A stretch of DNA of 32,515 nucleotides from Pseudomonadales bacterium (GTDB taxonomy: Bacteria; Pseudomonadota; Gammaproteobacteria; Pseudomonadales; Azotimanducaceae). The notes under the pieces were generated by a model that was not told the origin of the DNA, did no database searches, and saw only the letters and a program-made list of their open reading frames with translations. Position numbers and translations under genes: made by a program. This document shows positions 1 through 10,765 of this stretch, in pieces. The stretch's first letter is position 1. Every line of letters begins with the position of its first letter. The stretch lies in the NCBI GenBank assembly GCA_011525295.1, contig WTGV01000014.1, forward strand, positions 1 to 32,515, written 5' to 3'.

Positions 1-66
1 ATCGCACAGATTTTCGGTGTATCCAAGACGACTATACAGCGCTATGTCAGACTCGCGGATACGTGA
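1..66 (+). CDS. C-terminal tail of a helix-turn-helix protein, probably a serine recombinase (partial)
   Basis: Only the last 21 codons and a TGA stop at 64-66 are inside the window. They read IAQIFGVSKTTIQRYVRL and end with ADT. This matches the helix-turn-helix that closes resolvase/invertase-type serine recombinases, where an 'IA..lGVS..T..RY' pattern is usual. A transposase or another small HTH regulator would look similar over so short a stretch. The gene runs off the left edge, so neither its length nor its integrity can be judged. It sits convergent to tgt, where yajC would normally be found, which hints at a rearranged boundary. The frame and HTH pattern are seen directly; the family is inferred. 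Confidence 0.45.
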   Translation: MAQIFGVSKTTIQRYVRLADT

Positions 67-490
67 AAATTTCAATCTTGTCCGAAGAAGTGTTTCATTG
101 AGGTACCGGTTTAACTTAGACTCTCTCAGATCAAGCTGTGAACCGCTTCCAATTTCGCGTACAACTCCACTCTAAGTTCTGTCCGGTTTCGGCGTACACA
201 CGAAATAACTGTTGTTGCACGCTCTTGAACGAGATACGAAAGGTCGCGTAGACGACGTTTCATGTAGGTCAGAGCAGCAATTTCTCGATATCTGAGTACG
301 CACAAGGAACGTCACCATTCCGGTTTCGGTTGCATACAAATCAAGTTAAAAAGTGTTAATTTTTGCTTGGTCTTTCGAATAGTTCATGATATACGTTAAG
401 ACTGAAACATTACAAAAATTTGAACTATTGGTTCTTATGATCTTGCGACAAAGAACAACTGCTCAGGATCTTTCGACATTCATCTATCGA
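67..490. other. Intergenic gap without a recognisable gene
   Basis: No convincing coding frame is visible between the helix-turn-helix fragment and the end of tgt. The right half is AT-rich. The only structure seen is a 9-base inverted repeat, AATAGTTCA at 378-386 and TGAACTATT at 421-429, separated by 34 bases. It could be a weak hairpin or a binding site. There is no clear U-tract terminator for tgt. Confidence 0.5.
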
Positions 491-2585
<2,095 letters not shown>

Positions 2586-2742
2586 CGATTGCTACTAAGA
2601 TTTGAAAACTGTACGAAGGAGACAGCTGATCGAGATTCCCGAAATCCCATTGAATTTAACTGCGACTTTTTAGGTATTCCCAATCAGTGTCCTTGCTACT
2701 GGCTAATTACGGTGGGAATTGAAAAGCTCGTGAGAAACCAGT

Positions 2743-2829
2743 TGGTACCTGAGGAGAGGGTCGAACTCTCACGGTGTTGCCACCACCAGATTTTGAGTCT
2801 GGCGCGTATACCAATTTCGCCACTCAGGC
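2743..2829 (-). tRNA. tRNA-Leu, anticodon CAA
   Basis: On the minus strand the molecule begins GCCTGAGTGGCGAAATTGG and folds as a cloverleaf with a long variable arm, typical of leucine tRNA. The acceptor strands GCCTGAG and CTCAGGT pair over seven positions with a terminal G-U. The anticodon stem CCAGA/TCTGG encloses the loop CTCAAAA, giving anticodon CAA (reads UUG). The T arm GAGAGTTCGACCCTCTC has the standard TTCGA loop. Discriminator A and CCA are encoded at 2743-2746. Confidence 0.95.
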
Positions 2830-2841
2830 ACGGGCCAGACG

Positions 2842-2847
2842 ATTATA
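2842..2847 (-). promoter_or_regulatory. -10 box of the tRNA-Leu promoter
   Basis: The minus strand carries a perfect TATAAT ending 12 bases before the mature tRNA 5' end. The stretch between the box and the expected start, CGTCTGGCCCGT, is GC-rich, as in stringently controlled stable-RNA promoters. The -35 region is not a good match to TTGACA. The promoter might also feed queA-tgt if termination after the tRNA is weak. Confidence 0.6.
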
Positions 2848-3080
2848 GTAAATGAAAACTAGCACAAATTGGATACAAAAAACCAATGCAGAATATTGAA
2901 ATTGATACGCAGAAGAACACACGAGATGGGTGCAGGTATTCGCAAACGTTCGAGTCGCGAGCAGTACCCAAATTCACTCTAAGCCATAGAATCGAGACTA
3001 TTCGACCTTGACGTTACCTCGTCGCACTGTCATTCATTCCTTCGGATGACTGATTGATTGAACACTAATATAGAAGTGAT

Positions 3081-4460
3081 ATGGCTAATGTAGATCAGAA
3101 CAAAACCAGCTATCTGGTCGAACTTCGACAGCTAGGGTATTTGGCTGCTCCGATAGTGATTGCCCAGGTATCCTATATGGCACTTAATGTAGTGGACGTG
3201 GTTGTCTCAGGTCAATATGGCGTCGTCGATCAAGCGGGAGTAGCACTTGGTCAAAGTGCGTTTTCGCCTTTAACGTTGCTAGCAATGGGTGCTCTAATGG
3301 CGGTGACACCAACCGTCGCGCAACTTCACGGAGCAAAGAAAACTCAAGAGACAGGTCCCATCGTGCGACAAGCACTCTGGCTCGCCCTATTTCTCGCGCT
3401 CGTAATCATAGCGATCATGTACAACCTCGAACCTTTGTACCACGCTGTCGGCGTTGACGAAGTGGCGATTCCTATATCGATGGGCTACCTAAAAGCTTTG
3501 AGTTTCGGAATCCCAGCTTTCTTAGCTTTCTATGCACTCCGAAATCTGTGCGAGGGTTTAGAAATGACTCTGTCTACGATGTTGATTGTGCTCTCGGCGT
3601 TAGCGCTCAAAATTCCGTTGACTTATGTTCTTGTGTTCGGAGTTGGAGAATTTAACGGTTTTGGAGGAGCTGGATGCGGCATCGCCTCTGCAATTATTTT
3701 CTGGTATATGTTGATTGCCATGGTGGTCGCGATTTCCTTGACGCGACTCAAAGAATCTCGCGTGTTTGAAAGATTTGACACACCGAAATTTGACACAATC
3801 GGCCAGTTAGCAAAACTTGGATTTCCGATGGGATTAACGATCTTCGTGGAGATTGCTTTCTTCTCAGCCGCTACGATTCTAATTGGACGGCTGGGTGTCG
3901 TTGCTATCGCAGCCCATCAAATCGTACTAAGCGTTGGGCTCGTTGGATTCATGACTTCTTACTCGATCTGTATTGCCACGACGATACGATCAGCATTACA
4001 CGTGGGTGGAAGAAATACTCAAAACACCAATAAAACAGCAATGGCTTCAACGACTCTTGCCATCGGTTTGGGCACCCTTTTTGTAGTGGTACTGCTCACT
4101 CTACACAATGAAATAGCTCGTGTGTACAGCTCTAATAACGAGGTCTTAAATTTAACGACTCCATTGTTCAAGCTTTGTGCTTTGTTTCTCTTTCTAGACA
4201 CCATTCAACACAGTTTTGTTGGAACTCTCAGAGGCTTTAAAGACGCAAACGTGCCCATGATGCAAGCAGCTGCGTCTTTTTGGTGCGTGGGCATGCCGAT
4301 CGGAATCGTACTCACATTCGGTTTAGTCATAGTTCAACCTTTTGGAGTCCACGGATTTTGGTACGGACTCATTATCGCAGCAGCAACCGCGTCAATATTG
4401 CAATTGGTTCGAGTCAGATGGGTTCTACGAAATGCGCACATGTTTGTCCCAAGTGGATAA
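3081..4460 (+). CDS. MATE-family multidrug/cation efflux pump (NorM-like)
   Basis: This is a 459-residue polytopic inner-membrane protein with about twelve hydrophobic segments in two similar halves, as expected for MATE antiporters that export organic cations or drugs using a Na+ or H+ gradient. Family landmarks include the N-terminal VVDVVVSGQYG region, TLLAMGALMAVTPTVAQLHGA, GIPAFLAFYALRNLCEGLE, and in the second half AAHQIVLSVGLVGFMTSYSI and IQHSFVGTLRGFKDANVPM. Length and order fit NorM-type members. It starts at an ATG after a weak GAAGTG sequence and stands alone, divergent from the tRNA/queA block. The substrate cannot be told. It is about 12 kb from the PKS, so calling it the polyketide exporter would be speculation. 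Confidence 0.93.
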   Translation: MANVDQNKTSYLVELRQLGYLAAPIVIAQVSYMALNVVDVVVSGQYGVVDQAGVALGQSAFSPLTLLAMGALMAVTPTVAQLHGAKKTQETGPIVRQALWLALFLALVIIAIMYNLEPLYHAVGVDEVAIPISMGYLKALSFGIPAFLAFYALRNLCEGLEMTLSTMLIVLSALALKIPLTYVLVFGVGEFNGFGGAGCGIASAIIFWYMLIAMVVAISLTRLKESRVFERFDTPKFDTIGQLAKLGFPMGLTIFVEIAFFSAATILIGRLGVVAIAAHQIVLSVGLVGFMTSYSICIATTIRSALHVGGRNTQNTNKTAMASTTLAIGLGTLFVVVLLTLHNEIARVYSSNNEVLNLTTPLFKLCALFLFLDTIQHSFVGTLRGFKDANVPMMQAAASFWCVGMPIGIVLTFGLVIVQPFGVHGFWYGLIIAAATASILQLVRVRWVLRNAHMFVPSG

Positions 4461-4880
4461 CCGATACAAAATTTCGCACCAACAGAAAAACGGATTAAAG
4501 ACTCTGAGGATAGTCACCTAAGTGTGGGAAGAAAAAGGGTTGAACTCTAACAGGACACTGAAGTTACGCCAGTTTGATGGACTGTTCACTCTGATTGATT
4601 TCGTAGGTCATCTTTTAGCCTAGGAACAGTGTTGATTTCAAAGAGTACAAACATCGTCTTACGTCGGTTTCGGTTCTCTGCGGGTAGCTATGAAGGTCGA
4701 TTTTCCCGCCTCGTTATCGAAAAGTCGAAATTTGCTAAATTAAGCAGATTCTTGCTTGGATCGTTTTTTTGCCGCTCTTGGTACAAGGTTCGAGTGAGTA
4801 CAAGTGGCGTCCTGCTACCGAACTATTACTTTCAGTTCGAAGAAGGGTGTTAGTGGATGCAATATGGTGTGAGAGTCGCT
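4461..4880. other. Intergenic gap, no gene recognised
   Basis: The 420 bases between the ends of the convergent MATE and lipoprotein genes hold only short open frames with no family resemblance. I see no RNA gene, repeat or clear terminator hairpin. Confidence 0.5.
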
Positions 4881-5654
4881 TTATTCGATCCTTTGTTGTT
4901 CATGTTTTATGTGTTCGCTTAACACAGCGATATCGATATTGTCGTCTTTGCAAACCTCAGCTAACCAGGTGTAGTGCTCATTGAAGTTCTCAAGATCTAT
5001 TTTGAAATCGAGTCGAAAATAGCCAAATTCCGCTTTAATTCGGACTTCATACGAATCTCGTAATGCAGTTATAAAGTAGAAATTGAGGCCGGTTTCATAA
5101 TCGTTACGAAGATCAATAGATTTTGCCATTCCGTCGAAAATTTTGCTGTCTTTAAACTCTTCGTCAAGCACTCTTATATCATCTTCGTCGTATCGTTTGA
5201 AATTGAACGACACCGGAATTGTTGGGTAGAATTCATGATCGTCCTTCATCCTTCTGTCCACAGCGGCTATGTATGTCTCTCCTCTCGCTATCCTCTGATT
5301 CCAAGACAGAAGCTCTCTTGGGAAACTGACTAGCAATTTCGTTAGACAGTCACTTCCTTCTTTGCTACGTTCAAGAAGCAAAGTCTTTGAATCCTCAGTC
5401 GTGTAGTAAACTATTCGTTTAATTAGACTGTCATCGAAGCGATCGCTGAATGACATACGTAACCAATTGTTCGGAGCGAATTCGTCTTTGGATACGATTT
5501 CATGTGGTGCTCCCTCATTCGAAATCATTAACGTATCGGTATCTTCGTTGATGGATGAACATGCGGTCCAAAGAGGTAGAGACAGCAGTAATAAAAAAGC
5601 TCCTGTTCGGAAACTCCGAACCGAATTGTGTAATAGATGAAGTTGTTGTTTCAT
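4881..5654 (-). CDS. Predicted lipoprotein of unknown function
   Basis: This 257-residue protein begins with a basic stretch, then a hydrophobic core (FLLLLSLPLWTAC) ending at Cys32, with Ser-Ser after it. This is a lipoprotein signal peptide, although Trp at -3 makes the lipobox imperfect. The mature part is acidic and rich in charged residues, with many beta-prone segments, and I do not recognise its family. A strong Shine-Dalgarno (GGAGGGA on the minus strand, 5662-5668) lies seven bases before the ATG, so the start is firm. It follows the permease/M1-like gene by 80 bases on the same strand and is probably its operon partner, which would place it at the membrane beside that protein's large extracytoplasmic part. 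No partner of this kind is visible next to the plus-strand paralogue at 12720. Confidence 0.75.
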   Translation of the reverse strand: MKQQLHLLHNSVRSFRTGAFLLLLSLPLWTACSSINEDTDTLMISNEGAPHEIVSKDEFAPNNWLRMSFSDRFDDSLIKRIVYYTTEDSKTLLLERSKEGSDCLTKLLVSFPRELLSWNQRIARGETYIAAVDRRMKDDHEFYPTIPVSFNFKRYDEDDIRVLDEEFKDSKIFDGMAKSIDLRNDYETGLNFYFITALRDSYEVRIKAEFGYFRLDFKIDLENFNEHYTWLAEVCKDDNIDIAVLSEHIKHEQQRIE

Positions 5655-5734
5655 AGAAATGTCCCTCCAGTTAATCTATGTTAAATAATCTACAAACCGA
5701 TACTACAAGCAAGAGATAGCGACATGAATTTGTT

Positions 5735-8700
5735 TTAGTCTGAGTCGTCTACGGGAGTCCACCGAATAGCATCGGCAAACACTGCACCACTGTAGTCCGG
5801 ATTTGAAAGTCGAACTTCTACGTCTGGTTTCTCGATGTCGTACTGTCCGATTTCGTACCAACCTAATTCAGCATTCGAGAAGTCTATCTCGTTTTTGATA
5901 ACATCGGAGTTCACATGCACATAAATTTTCGCGACTCCTTTGGGTACAACAAACCAATTCTGGCTAAAAGAACCCTGATAGTGGTGAATTCGGTGCAAAG
6001 TACTGTCAGGAACAAAATACTCAAGCCTCCATGCACCGTTGGAAGGTAGTTGAGTTGCAAACTTTGCATACGACTCACCACGACCGTGCTGACAGAGAAC
6101 AAGCGTTTTCCAATATTTTCCGTGTGCGTCACGGTGAGACATTCGTTCCCACGTGTCGTCGTGTACAGCGTCACTGTTAAACTGAAATTCCGGTAGACCA
6201 TGCAGAAGCGGAATTTCTGTAGCTCCTAAAAAACGGCGTAATAAATGTATTCCCATACCCTGCAAATTTCTTCGCTTTGAAGAGTCTATAACTGAGAAAC
6301 CCGAGTCAAGATCGTCAATAACTATAGCTAAGTCGTTGGTAGCTGGTGCTTTATCATTCGAACGAATTGAGACTATACGAGGATACTCCCCGTATTCAGG
6401 TGTATCGTCAGATACGTTTGACGGTTGTGGTACCGATTCTAGTATCGAAGTACGATTGAGCGATAGATACGGCTCTATCAGAATATCGGTAACCGGTACT
6501 TCACTTTCAACAACCACTTCTAATCGCTGGTTTTTCTCGACAAACACGGGATTCGAGGGAGCTTCGTGCGGGGATTGCAAGTAAAACCTCTTGTTAATCG
6601 GTTTGACATTGCAAAATCCTGAAACTGGCTCCCCATTTTCCAGTATGAACCTTACTTGAAAACGTGGCGTGTCTTCGTCTTCATCAGCCTGTACTTGACG
6701 CTGGGTTACATCAGAAACAAGGAATCCTGGCAGGCTTGTCGAATAAAGCATGTCGTCTAAATGTTTCTCGAGATTGATACCTTTTGATTGAGCCGTAACT
6801 AGGAAGTCATCATAGGAAAAATTTTGGCCTCGAAAGCTTGCTAAAAGTTCCGCAATAATAGCACTCAATGTCTCGGTGCCCAGAGTGTCAATCAGTACCC
6901 TACTCACCGCGAGTGACCTAACTCTAAGAGCTCGTTTCTGTTCAATTGTGAGATCGCTCGGTGCTGCTTGATCGGACAGTTGTAGCGTTTCAACCGCTTC
7001 GAGCACTGCACCGGATCTCAGCTTATGCATTCGTGTGTTCCTGAAATCAGCTATTTGATCGAATCGGTTGATATCAGTAACAAGTTTGAAAGCACTCAAG
7101 CTCTGTACAAGATCGAAACTAGTTAAATCCACTACATCACGATCCAACGCTACTTCAAAGTCAAACACGATTTCATATTCAGCCACCAACAGTTGTATGA
7201 CTTGTTTCAACACACGGTTTATTAGCTCTGCGTTTGGACCAGTTACGTTCACCTGATCGGAGATAAAGACATTAGAAAAGTGAGACAAATGATTTCCCGC
7301 GTATAGTTCGATTCCAAAATACTCCTCTAAACTTGGAACCTTCATTCTCATCCACTCTTCATCTGACCAGTTGAAATGTTTTCTTGCTTCGAAGTCTGAT
7401 GGATCATGAAAACTATCTAAGTGTATCGTTGGAAGAGTAGTCTCTGGCATCATCAATATCCCTGGTAAACCTAACACAGAATTCAACTCTCGGCCACCGT
7501 CGAACGTACGTAAGGACGCGGGCACTTCGACCAAAGACAGCACGGAGTGCGGATATGTAAGATTGAGAGAATGGATTTTGTCGAGATATTCTTGTACGCG
7601 TACAAGATACTCTTCACCAGTTGGAATTAGTTTTTCTAAGACCTTTCGATGTTGACGACTGTACATAACTTCGAATGCAACTCCATCGATGGTCTGAGAT
7701 GCATGCTCAAATCTAGACGCAACCAAAGCGAGCTGCGGTATCGGTTTTGATGTTTGAAATAGATAGGTAGTCCGCTTCTCCTTGAACAACAATTTGCGCT
7801 GTGACGGTCCTGCAACCACCCATTTACGAGGTACAGATACTTTAATATCGACAGTAAAGAAGTCCTTAGATCGCTCTTCCCAATGATCCTCGCGAGTTGC
7901 TGTACCAGCTACAGGATACCACTTGATACCGGGCATTAGTGCGACAAATTCAGGTCGAAAGATGTAGTTCTCATTACCAAGATATTGAAGTTGTCGAACC
8001 TCTGGTCCAATGATCTTGGAAAGTCGTTTTACCGAATCTAAGTAAGCAAAGTGTGCTGTAGGTCGCCCCTTTGCTTGGAGCTTCAAATTCACAACTTCCC
8101 CAATGAAGTGACGTCGTGGAATCTTCAACAAGCCATTCCTAAAGTTTCGGTCCTTGATAACATCCCCGTCAATGATGAGTTTGACGATACGATATCCAGG
8201 GTTGAGTGAAAATAGCGCATATTCCCCCGCGTGGTGGTCCGATACTGATACCGACATGGTCAAATCTAATGAAACCGATCTTCCAGGGTAAACGGCGACC
8301 GTTCCTTCAATGTGTTTGACATCTGGGAATGAATCGGGATCGAATTGCGCGTCATGCACTCGAATCCACTTAGCAATTTGTTGGTGTTCAAGAGCTTGTG
8401 CGCCGAACATCCCAAGAATTAGAACGAGTCCGCCAGCGAAACAGTACAGAGCTCTTCGATGCTGAGGAGTCGACGACGGACTGTTGCGAGGGTAAATGTG
8501 CGACAACCAATAAAGAAATCCAAAACCCAACAATACCAATGCAATTCGATTTAAAAAAGTTTCCAGCGTGAAGAATGTTGGAATAAGATCCGAAGGAAAA
8601 ATCACGTTGGCAGTTACCGTTTGTAATGGCGTGGAAACGTGCAAGGGAAGACGACTGTTGACCCAAACCAAGCCATACAAACAAAACACGGTGAGCGCTA

Positions 8701-9295
8701 AGACGAGTATTCTGAATCTAATCGCTGACACAAGAAAGAGAGTAAAGCTTCCCCAGAAGAGAAAGTTTGGCGTCACATCAATTATCAAAAACGACGCGAC
8801 ACTCCAAGGTTCAATAGGTTCCCCAAACGGGATCGAGAAGACTTCAGAGATCACGCCCCATCCAACAGCAAGAGCAACGATAATGAACATCGGTGTTCCC
8901 ACAAGGAGGAAGATGCCCAGAAGTCTCCCAATGAACAGTTCGGTGCTGTTGATAGGTTTCGAGTCAAAAACTTCTCGAATACGATTGCGTTCGTCGCGAT
9001 GCCTCATATCGAAGGTAAACAACAACACCCCTAAACAAAACAAAGCAAGAAAGCTACTGCCGAACAAACTCACGATGTATCGAGGACTGATCATGCCATA
9101 CATCGGTACCACTCCCGAATTCTGCATGTGCCAGTTTGTAACTAAGATAAAGTACACTGCGCAAATGAGACAGAATAGAACGAGCACGATTTTGGTTCGT
9201 GACATCCGAGCACATACGCGTAGCTCATTACAAGCCACGGCCCACAGCAACGCTCCCTTACCCTGGGATCTAGCAACCCAAAAAGAACCTCGCAT
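5735..9295 (-). CDS. ABC-2-type permease fused to an M1-peptidase-like extracytoplasmic region with golvesin-like C-terminus
   Basis: An 1186-residue membrane protein. Residues about 35-300 hold six or seven hydrophobic segments resembling ABC-2 permeases (for example FGSSFLALFCLGVLLFTFDM, then RDERNRIREVFDSKPI, a motif typical of permeases fused to M1-like domains). The long remainder should lie outside the cytoplasm and resembles the M1 aminopeptidase-like half of such fusions, but I find no HEXXH zinc motif, so peptidase activity is unlikely. The last 130 or so residues end in a golvesin-type pattern: WFVVPKGVAKIYVHV, then GWYEIGQYD, then VFADAIRWTP. A homologue of similar length lies at 12720-16204 on the other strand. 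No ATP-binding subunit is encoded in the window. It follows the Cys-pair protein gene by 159 bases and precedes the lipoprotein gene. No good SD marks the start, so a slightly later start is possible. Confidence 0.82.
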   Translation of the reverse strand: MRGSFWVARSQGKGALLWAVACNELRVCARMSRTKIVLVLFCLICAVYFILVTNWHMQNSGVVPMYGMISPRYIVSLFGSSFLALFCLGVLLFTFDMRHRDERNRIREVFDSKPINSTELFIGRLLGIFLLVGTPMFIIVALAVGWGVISEVFSIPFGEPIEPWSVASFLIIDVTPNFLFWGSFTLFLVSAIRFRILVLALTVFCLYGLVWVNSRLPLHVSTPLQTVTANVIFPSDLIPTFFTLETFLNRIALVLLGFGFLYWLSHIYPRNSPSSTPQHRRALYCFAGGLVLILGMFGAQALEHQQIAKWIRVHDAQFDPDSFPDVKHIEGTVAVYPGRSVSLDLTMSVSVSDHHAGEYALFSLNPGYRIVKLIIDGDVIKDRNFRNGLLKIPRRHFIGEVVNLKLQAKGRPTAHFAYLDSVKRLSKIIGPEVRQLQYLGNENYIFRPEFVALMPGIKWYPVAGTATREDHWEERSKDFFTVDIKVSVPRKWVVAGPSQRKLLFKEKRTTYLFQTSKPIPQLALVASRFEHASQTIDGVAFEVMYSRQHRKVLEKLIPTGEEYLVRVQEYLDKIHSLNLTYPHSVLSLVEVPASLRTFDGGRELNSVLGLPGILMMPETTLPTIHLDSFHDPSDFEARKHFNWSDEEWMRMKVPSLEEYFGIELYAGNHLSHFSNVFISDQVNVTGPNAELINRVLKQVIQLLVAEYEIVFDFEVALDRDVVDLTSFDLVQSLSAFKLVTDINRFDQIADFRNTRMHKLRSGAVLEAVETLQLSDQAAPSDLTIEQKRALRVRSLAVSRVLIDTLGTETLSAIIAELLASFRGQNFSYDDFLVTAQSKGINLEKHLDDMLYSTSLPGFLVSDVTQRQVQADEDEDTPRFQVRFILENGEPVSGFCNVKPINKRFYLQSPHEAPSNPVFVEKNQRLEVVVESEVPVTDILIEPYLSLNRTSILESVPQPSNVSDDTPEYGEYPRIVSIRSNDKAPATNDLAIVIDDLDSGFSVIDSSKRRNLQGMGIHLLRRFLGATEIPLLHGLPEFQFNSDAVHDDTWERMSHRDAHGKYWKTLVLCQHGRGESYAKFATQLPSNGAWRLEYFVPDSTLHRIHHYQGSFSQNWFVVPKGVAKIYVHVNSDVIKNEIDFSNAELGWYEIGQYDIEKPDVEVRLSNPDYSGAVFADAIRWTPVDDSD

Positions 9296-9359
9296 TGGCG
9301 AATTTCTGTTAGAAGTGATTAAAGACTAAAACCTATCGAACAACTTCAGTGTTCGTCAA

Positions 9360-9371
9360 CATTGATCAATG
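9360..9371. promoter_or_regulatory. 12-base perfect palindrome upstream of the permease/M1-like gene
   Basis: CATTGATCAATG is its own reverse complement and lies 64 bases before the start of the minus-strand permease gene, in the gap after the Cys-pair gene. It could be an operator half of a dimeric regulator. A 12-base palindrome can occur by chance, and no second copy was noticed. Confidence 0.2.
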
Positions 9372-9454
9372 CTAGGATTTACACTAGTCCCCTATCCCTA
9401 AACAAGTTTAGACACTCGTTCAGGGACAAGTAATCGTGGCATAGAGCGTGTTGT

Positions 9455-10141
9455 TCAGAATAGTTCAATAGTTCGCGTTCTCGCGAATCGACGATTACGT
9501 TTATAAGTAAGCTTAATGTCGGACCTCCATTCTCCTGAGGCACATGTATCTGCAAGTGTGGTTCCAACGCGATGAAACGTTACTCTATTTCCTATTAATG
9601 TGGACGTTTTTTGACTGTTGGAGTGCGGTCCGACCAAATTTAGGTCTAGCATCCATTTGTACTCTCGTTCATCCGGATGGTAACACGTCGATTCAAAATA
9701 AGTTTCAACGAGGCCGTCAGATACCGAAGGCATCGCATGATTATTGGGCGAACATGAATGTCCTCCAGAAGTTAAAAAAATCGTTGCACTTTCTCCAAAG
9801 GGGAGTCGTGGATTTAATCTCACGGGTTGAAAAGGAAACACGCCCGTTCGTTCTGGATCGTCTATCGATCGCCATGGCTGTCGTACCAAAGTGGATTCGG
9901 AAGCACTGGCTAACCGAATGATTGGTTTGTTCACATTTTCACGCCCTGAGTTGTCCGATACACCAAGAAACGTAGACTCGATCCAACTAGACAGGTCAAT
10001 CCCTTCCCTGGTTTCGACGTCGTGTGGCTCAAGGTCGATGTTCGAGGTATCGTTCGACAGCGGGAAGTCGTCAGATTGACCTGCTGCCATGAGGGGTACG
10101 GAAAATAAAACAAGGATTGCTACAAAGTATCTAAAAATCAT
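9455..10141 (-). CDS. Secreted protein with a conserved Cys pair, unknown family
   Basis: A 228-residue protein starting with a clean Sec signal peptide (IFRYFVAILVLFSVPLMAAG, cleavage likely near AAG-QS). I do not recognise the family. The start is firm: AGGAGG (minus strand, 10149-10154) lies seven bases before the ATG. Its C-terminal half matches the reading at 11008-11514 on the plus strand: PFQPVRLNP aligns with PYKPVNLNP, two Cys sit 24-25 residues apart in both, a Trp follows the second Cys at the same distance, and both end with a G-x-W-x3-I-x-L-x2-KR motif. The conserved Cys suggest a disulphide outside the cytoplasm. The gene heads the unit that contains the permease/M1-like protein and the lipoprotein, so a role at the cell envelope together with them is the likely reading. 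Confidence 0.75.
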   Translation of the reverse strand: MIFRYFVAILVLFSVPLMAAGQSDDFPLSNDTSNIDLEPHDVETREGIDLSSWIESTFLGVSDNSGRENVNKPIIRLASASESTLVRQPWRSIDDPERTGVFPFQPVRLNPRLPFGESATIFLTSGGHSCSPNNHAMPSVSDGLVETYFESTCYHPDEREYKWMLDLNLVGPHSNSQKTSTLIGNRVTFHRVGTTLADTCASGEWRSDIKLTYKRNRRFARTRTIELF

Positions 10142-10148
10142 GATTTCG

Positions 10149-10154
10149 CCTCCT
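10149..10154 (-). promoter_or_regulatory. Strong ribosome binding site of the Cys-pair secreted protein
   Basis: AGGAGG on the minus strand, seven bases before the ATG at 10141. Most other genes here lack a good SD, so this site makes the start and the reality of this gene much firmer. Confidence 0.7.
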
Positions 10155-10364
10155 GTTGAGATTAATCATTCTTTAGAGTTATTCTATCCGGAAATTCGTC
10201 CAAAATATTTGCTATCTTACATTTGGGGTTTATATACTAAAGTGCCGCTGGGTACAGCGACGATGTCTTGCTACGGTAAATAGTTGGAATGTTCTAAATA
10301 GAGAGTTTTAGTAGCTTATGGTCATGCTGCGAGACGCTCTCCGTTGATTCGATGCAGTTGTTCC

Positions 10365-10682
10365 TCAAGTTTCTTTTGGTCGGCTTTCGCCCATCCCTGC
10401 CATTGCGGAATTGGTTAAAAGAAGCGTAGGAGGGTCGGTTGGGATGGCGGGAACGGGAGCGAGCGTTACGACGCGACGTCCATCAACGCTCCTTCCTGCG
10501 GAGTTTTCCGACTTAGTCGAATGGATGAAAGCACCCTTCCTAGTAGCTTGTTCAGCAACGTTGCTGCCGACCGGAATCTCATCTCTTGCGAGACTTCCAT
10601 CTGGAGTTGATGCATTTCCGGCGAGGCACGAACCCGTCACCATCCAAGCTTTGAATCCAACGAGTAGGAGCGCTGGGAGCAT
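10365..10682 (-). CDS. Small hypothetical protein with a signal-like N-terminus
   Basis: A 105-residue frame whose first 23 residues (LLLVGFKAWMVTGSCLAGNA) could be a signal peptide with a possible lipobox-like Cys. The rest is rich in Ser, Pro, Ala and Thr. The codons are strongly purine-first over most of the length, as in real genes, but no family is recognised. AGGA touches the ATG directly, which is too close for a normal ribosome site, and an in-frame stop lies just upstream. The opposite strand is open over much of the same stretch (10411-10722). It lies in a region full of gene fragments, so it may be a remnant. Confidence 0.35.
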   Translation of the reverse strand: MLPALLLVGFKAWMVTGSCLAGNASTPDGSLARDEIPVGSNVAEQATRKGAFIHSTKSENSAGRSVDGRRVVTLAPVPAIPTDPPTLLLTNSAMAGMGESRPKET

Positions 10683-10765
10683 TCCTGTTGGTCATATACG
10701 TAGTATGCACGCAGCAAAATGATCGACTTCAGTGTCTTGTCCGCCGACTTGGGTCGATATCCAAT

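Noticed and set aside
378..429. Inverted repeat AATAGTTCA/TGAACTATT as tgt terminator
   Set aside because: Nine pairs with a 34-base loop, AT-rich, and no U-tract; too weak to call a terminator.
3081..4460. MATE pump as dedicated exporter of the polyketide
   Set aside because: It is about 12 kb from the PKS unit with unrelated genes in between and points the other way; MATE pumps are common single genes.
8568..9329. 253-codon plus-strand frame opposite the permease gene
   Set aside because: It is antisense to the conserved N-terminal membrane part of the minus-strand permease, is rich in Thr, Arg and Lys without hydrophobic structure, and matches no family. It is a shadow of the real gene.
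9379..9567. Minus-strand frame overlapping the end of the Cys-pair gene, considered as a frameshifted continuation
   Set aside because: The 228-residue protein ends at the same conserved G-x-W-x3-I-x-L-x2-KR region as its second copy, so no missing C-terminus needs to be explained.
10411..10722. 103-codon plus-strand frame
   Set aside because: It overlaps the minus-strand frame 10365-10682, which has a signal-like start and better purine-first codon pattern. No family pattern or ribosome site was seen on the plus strand.
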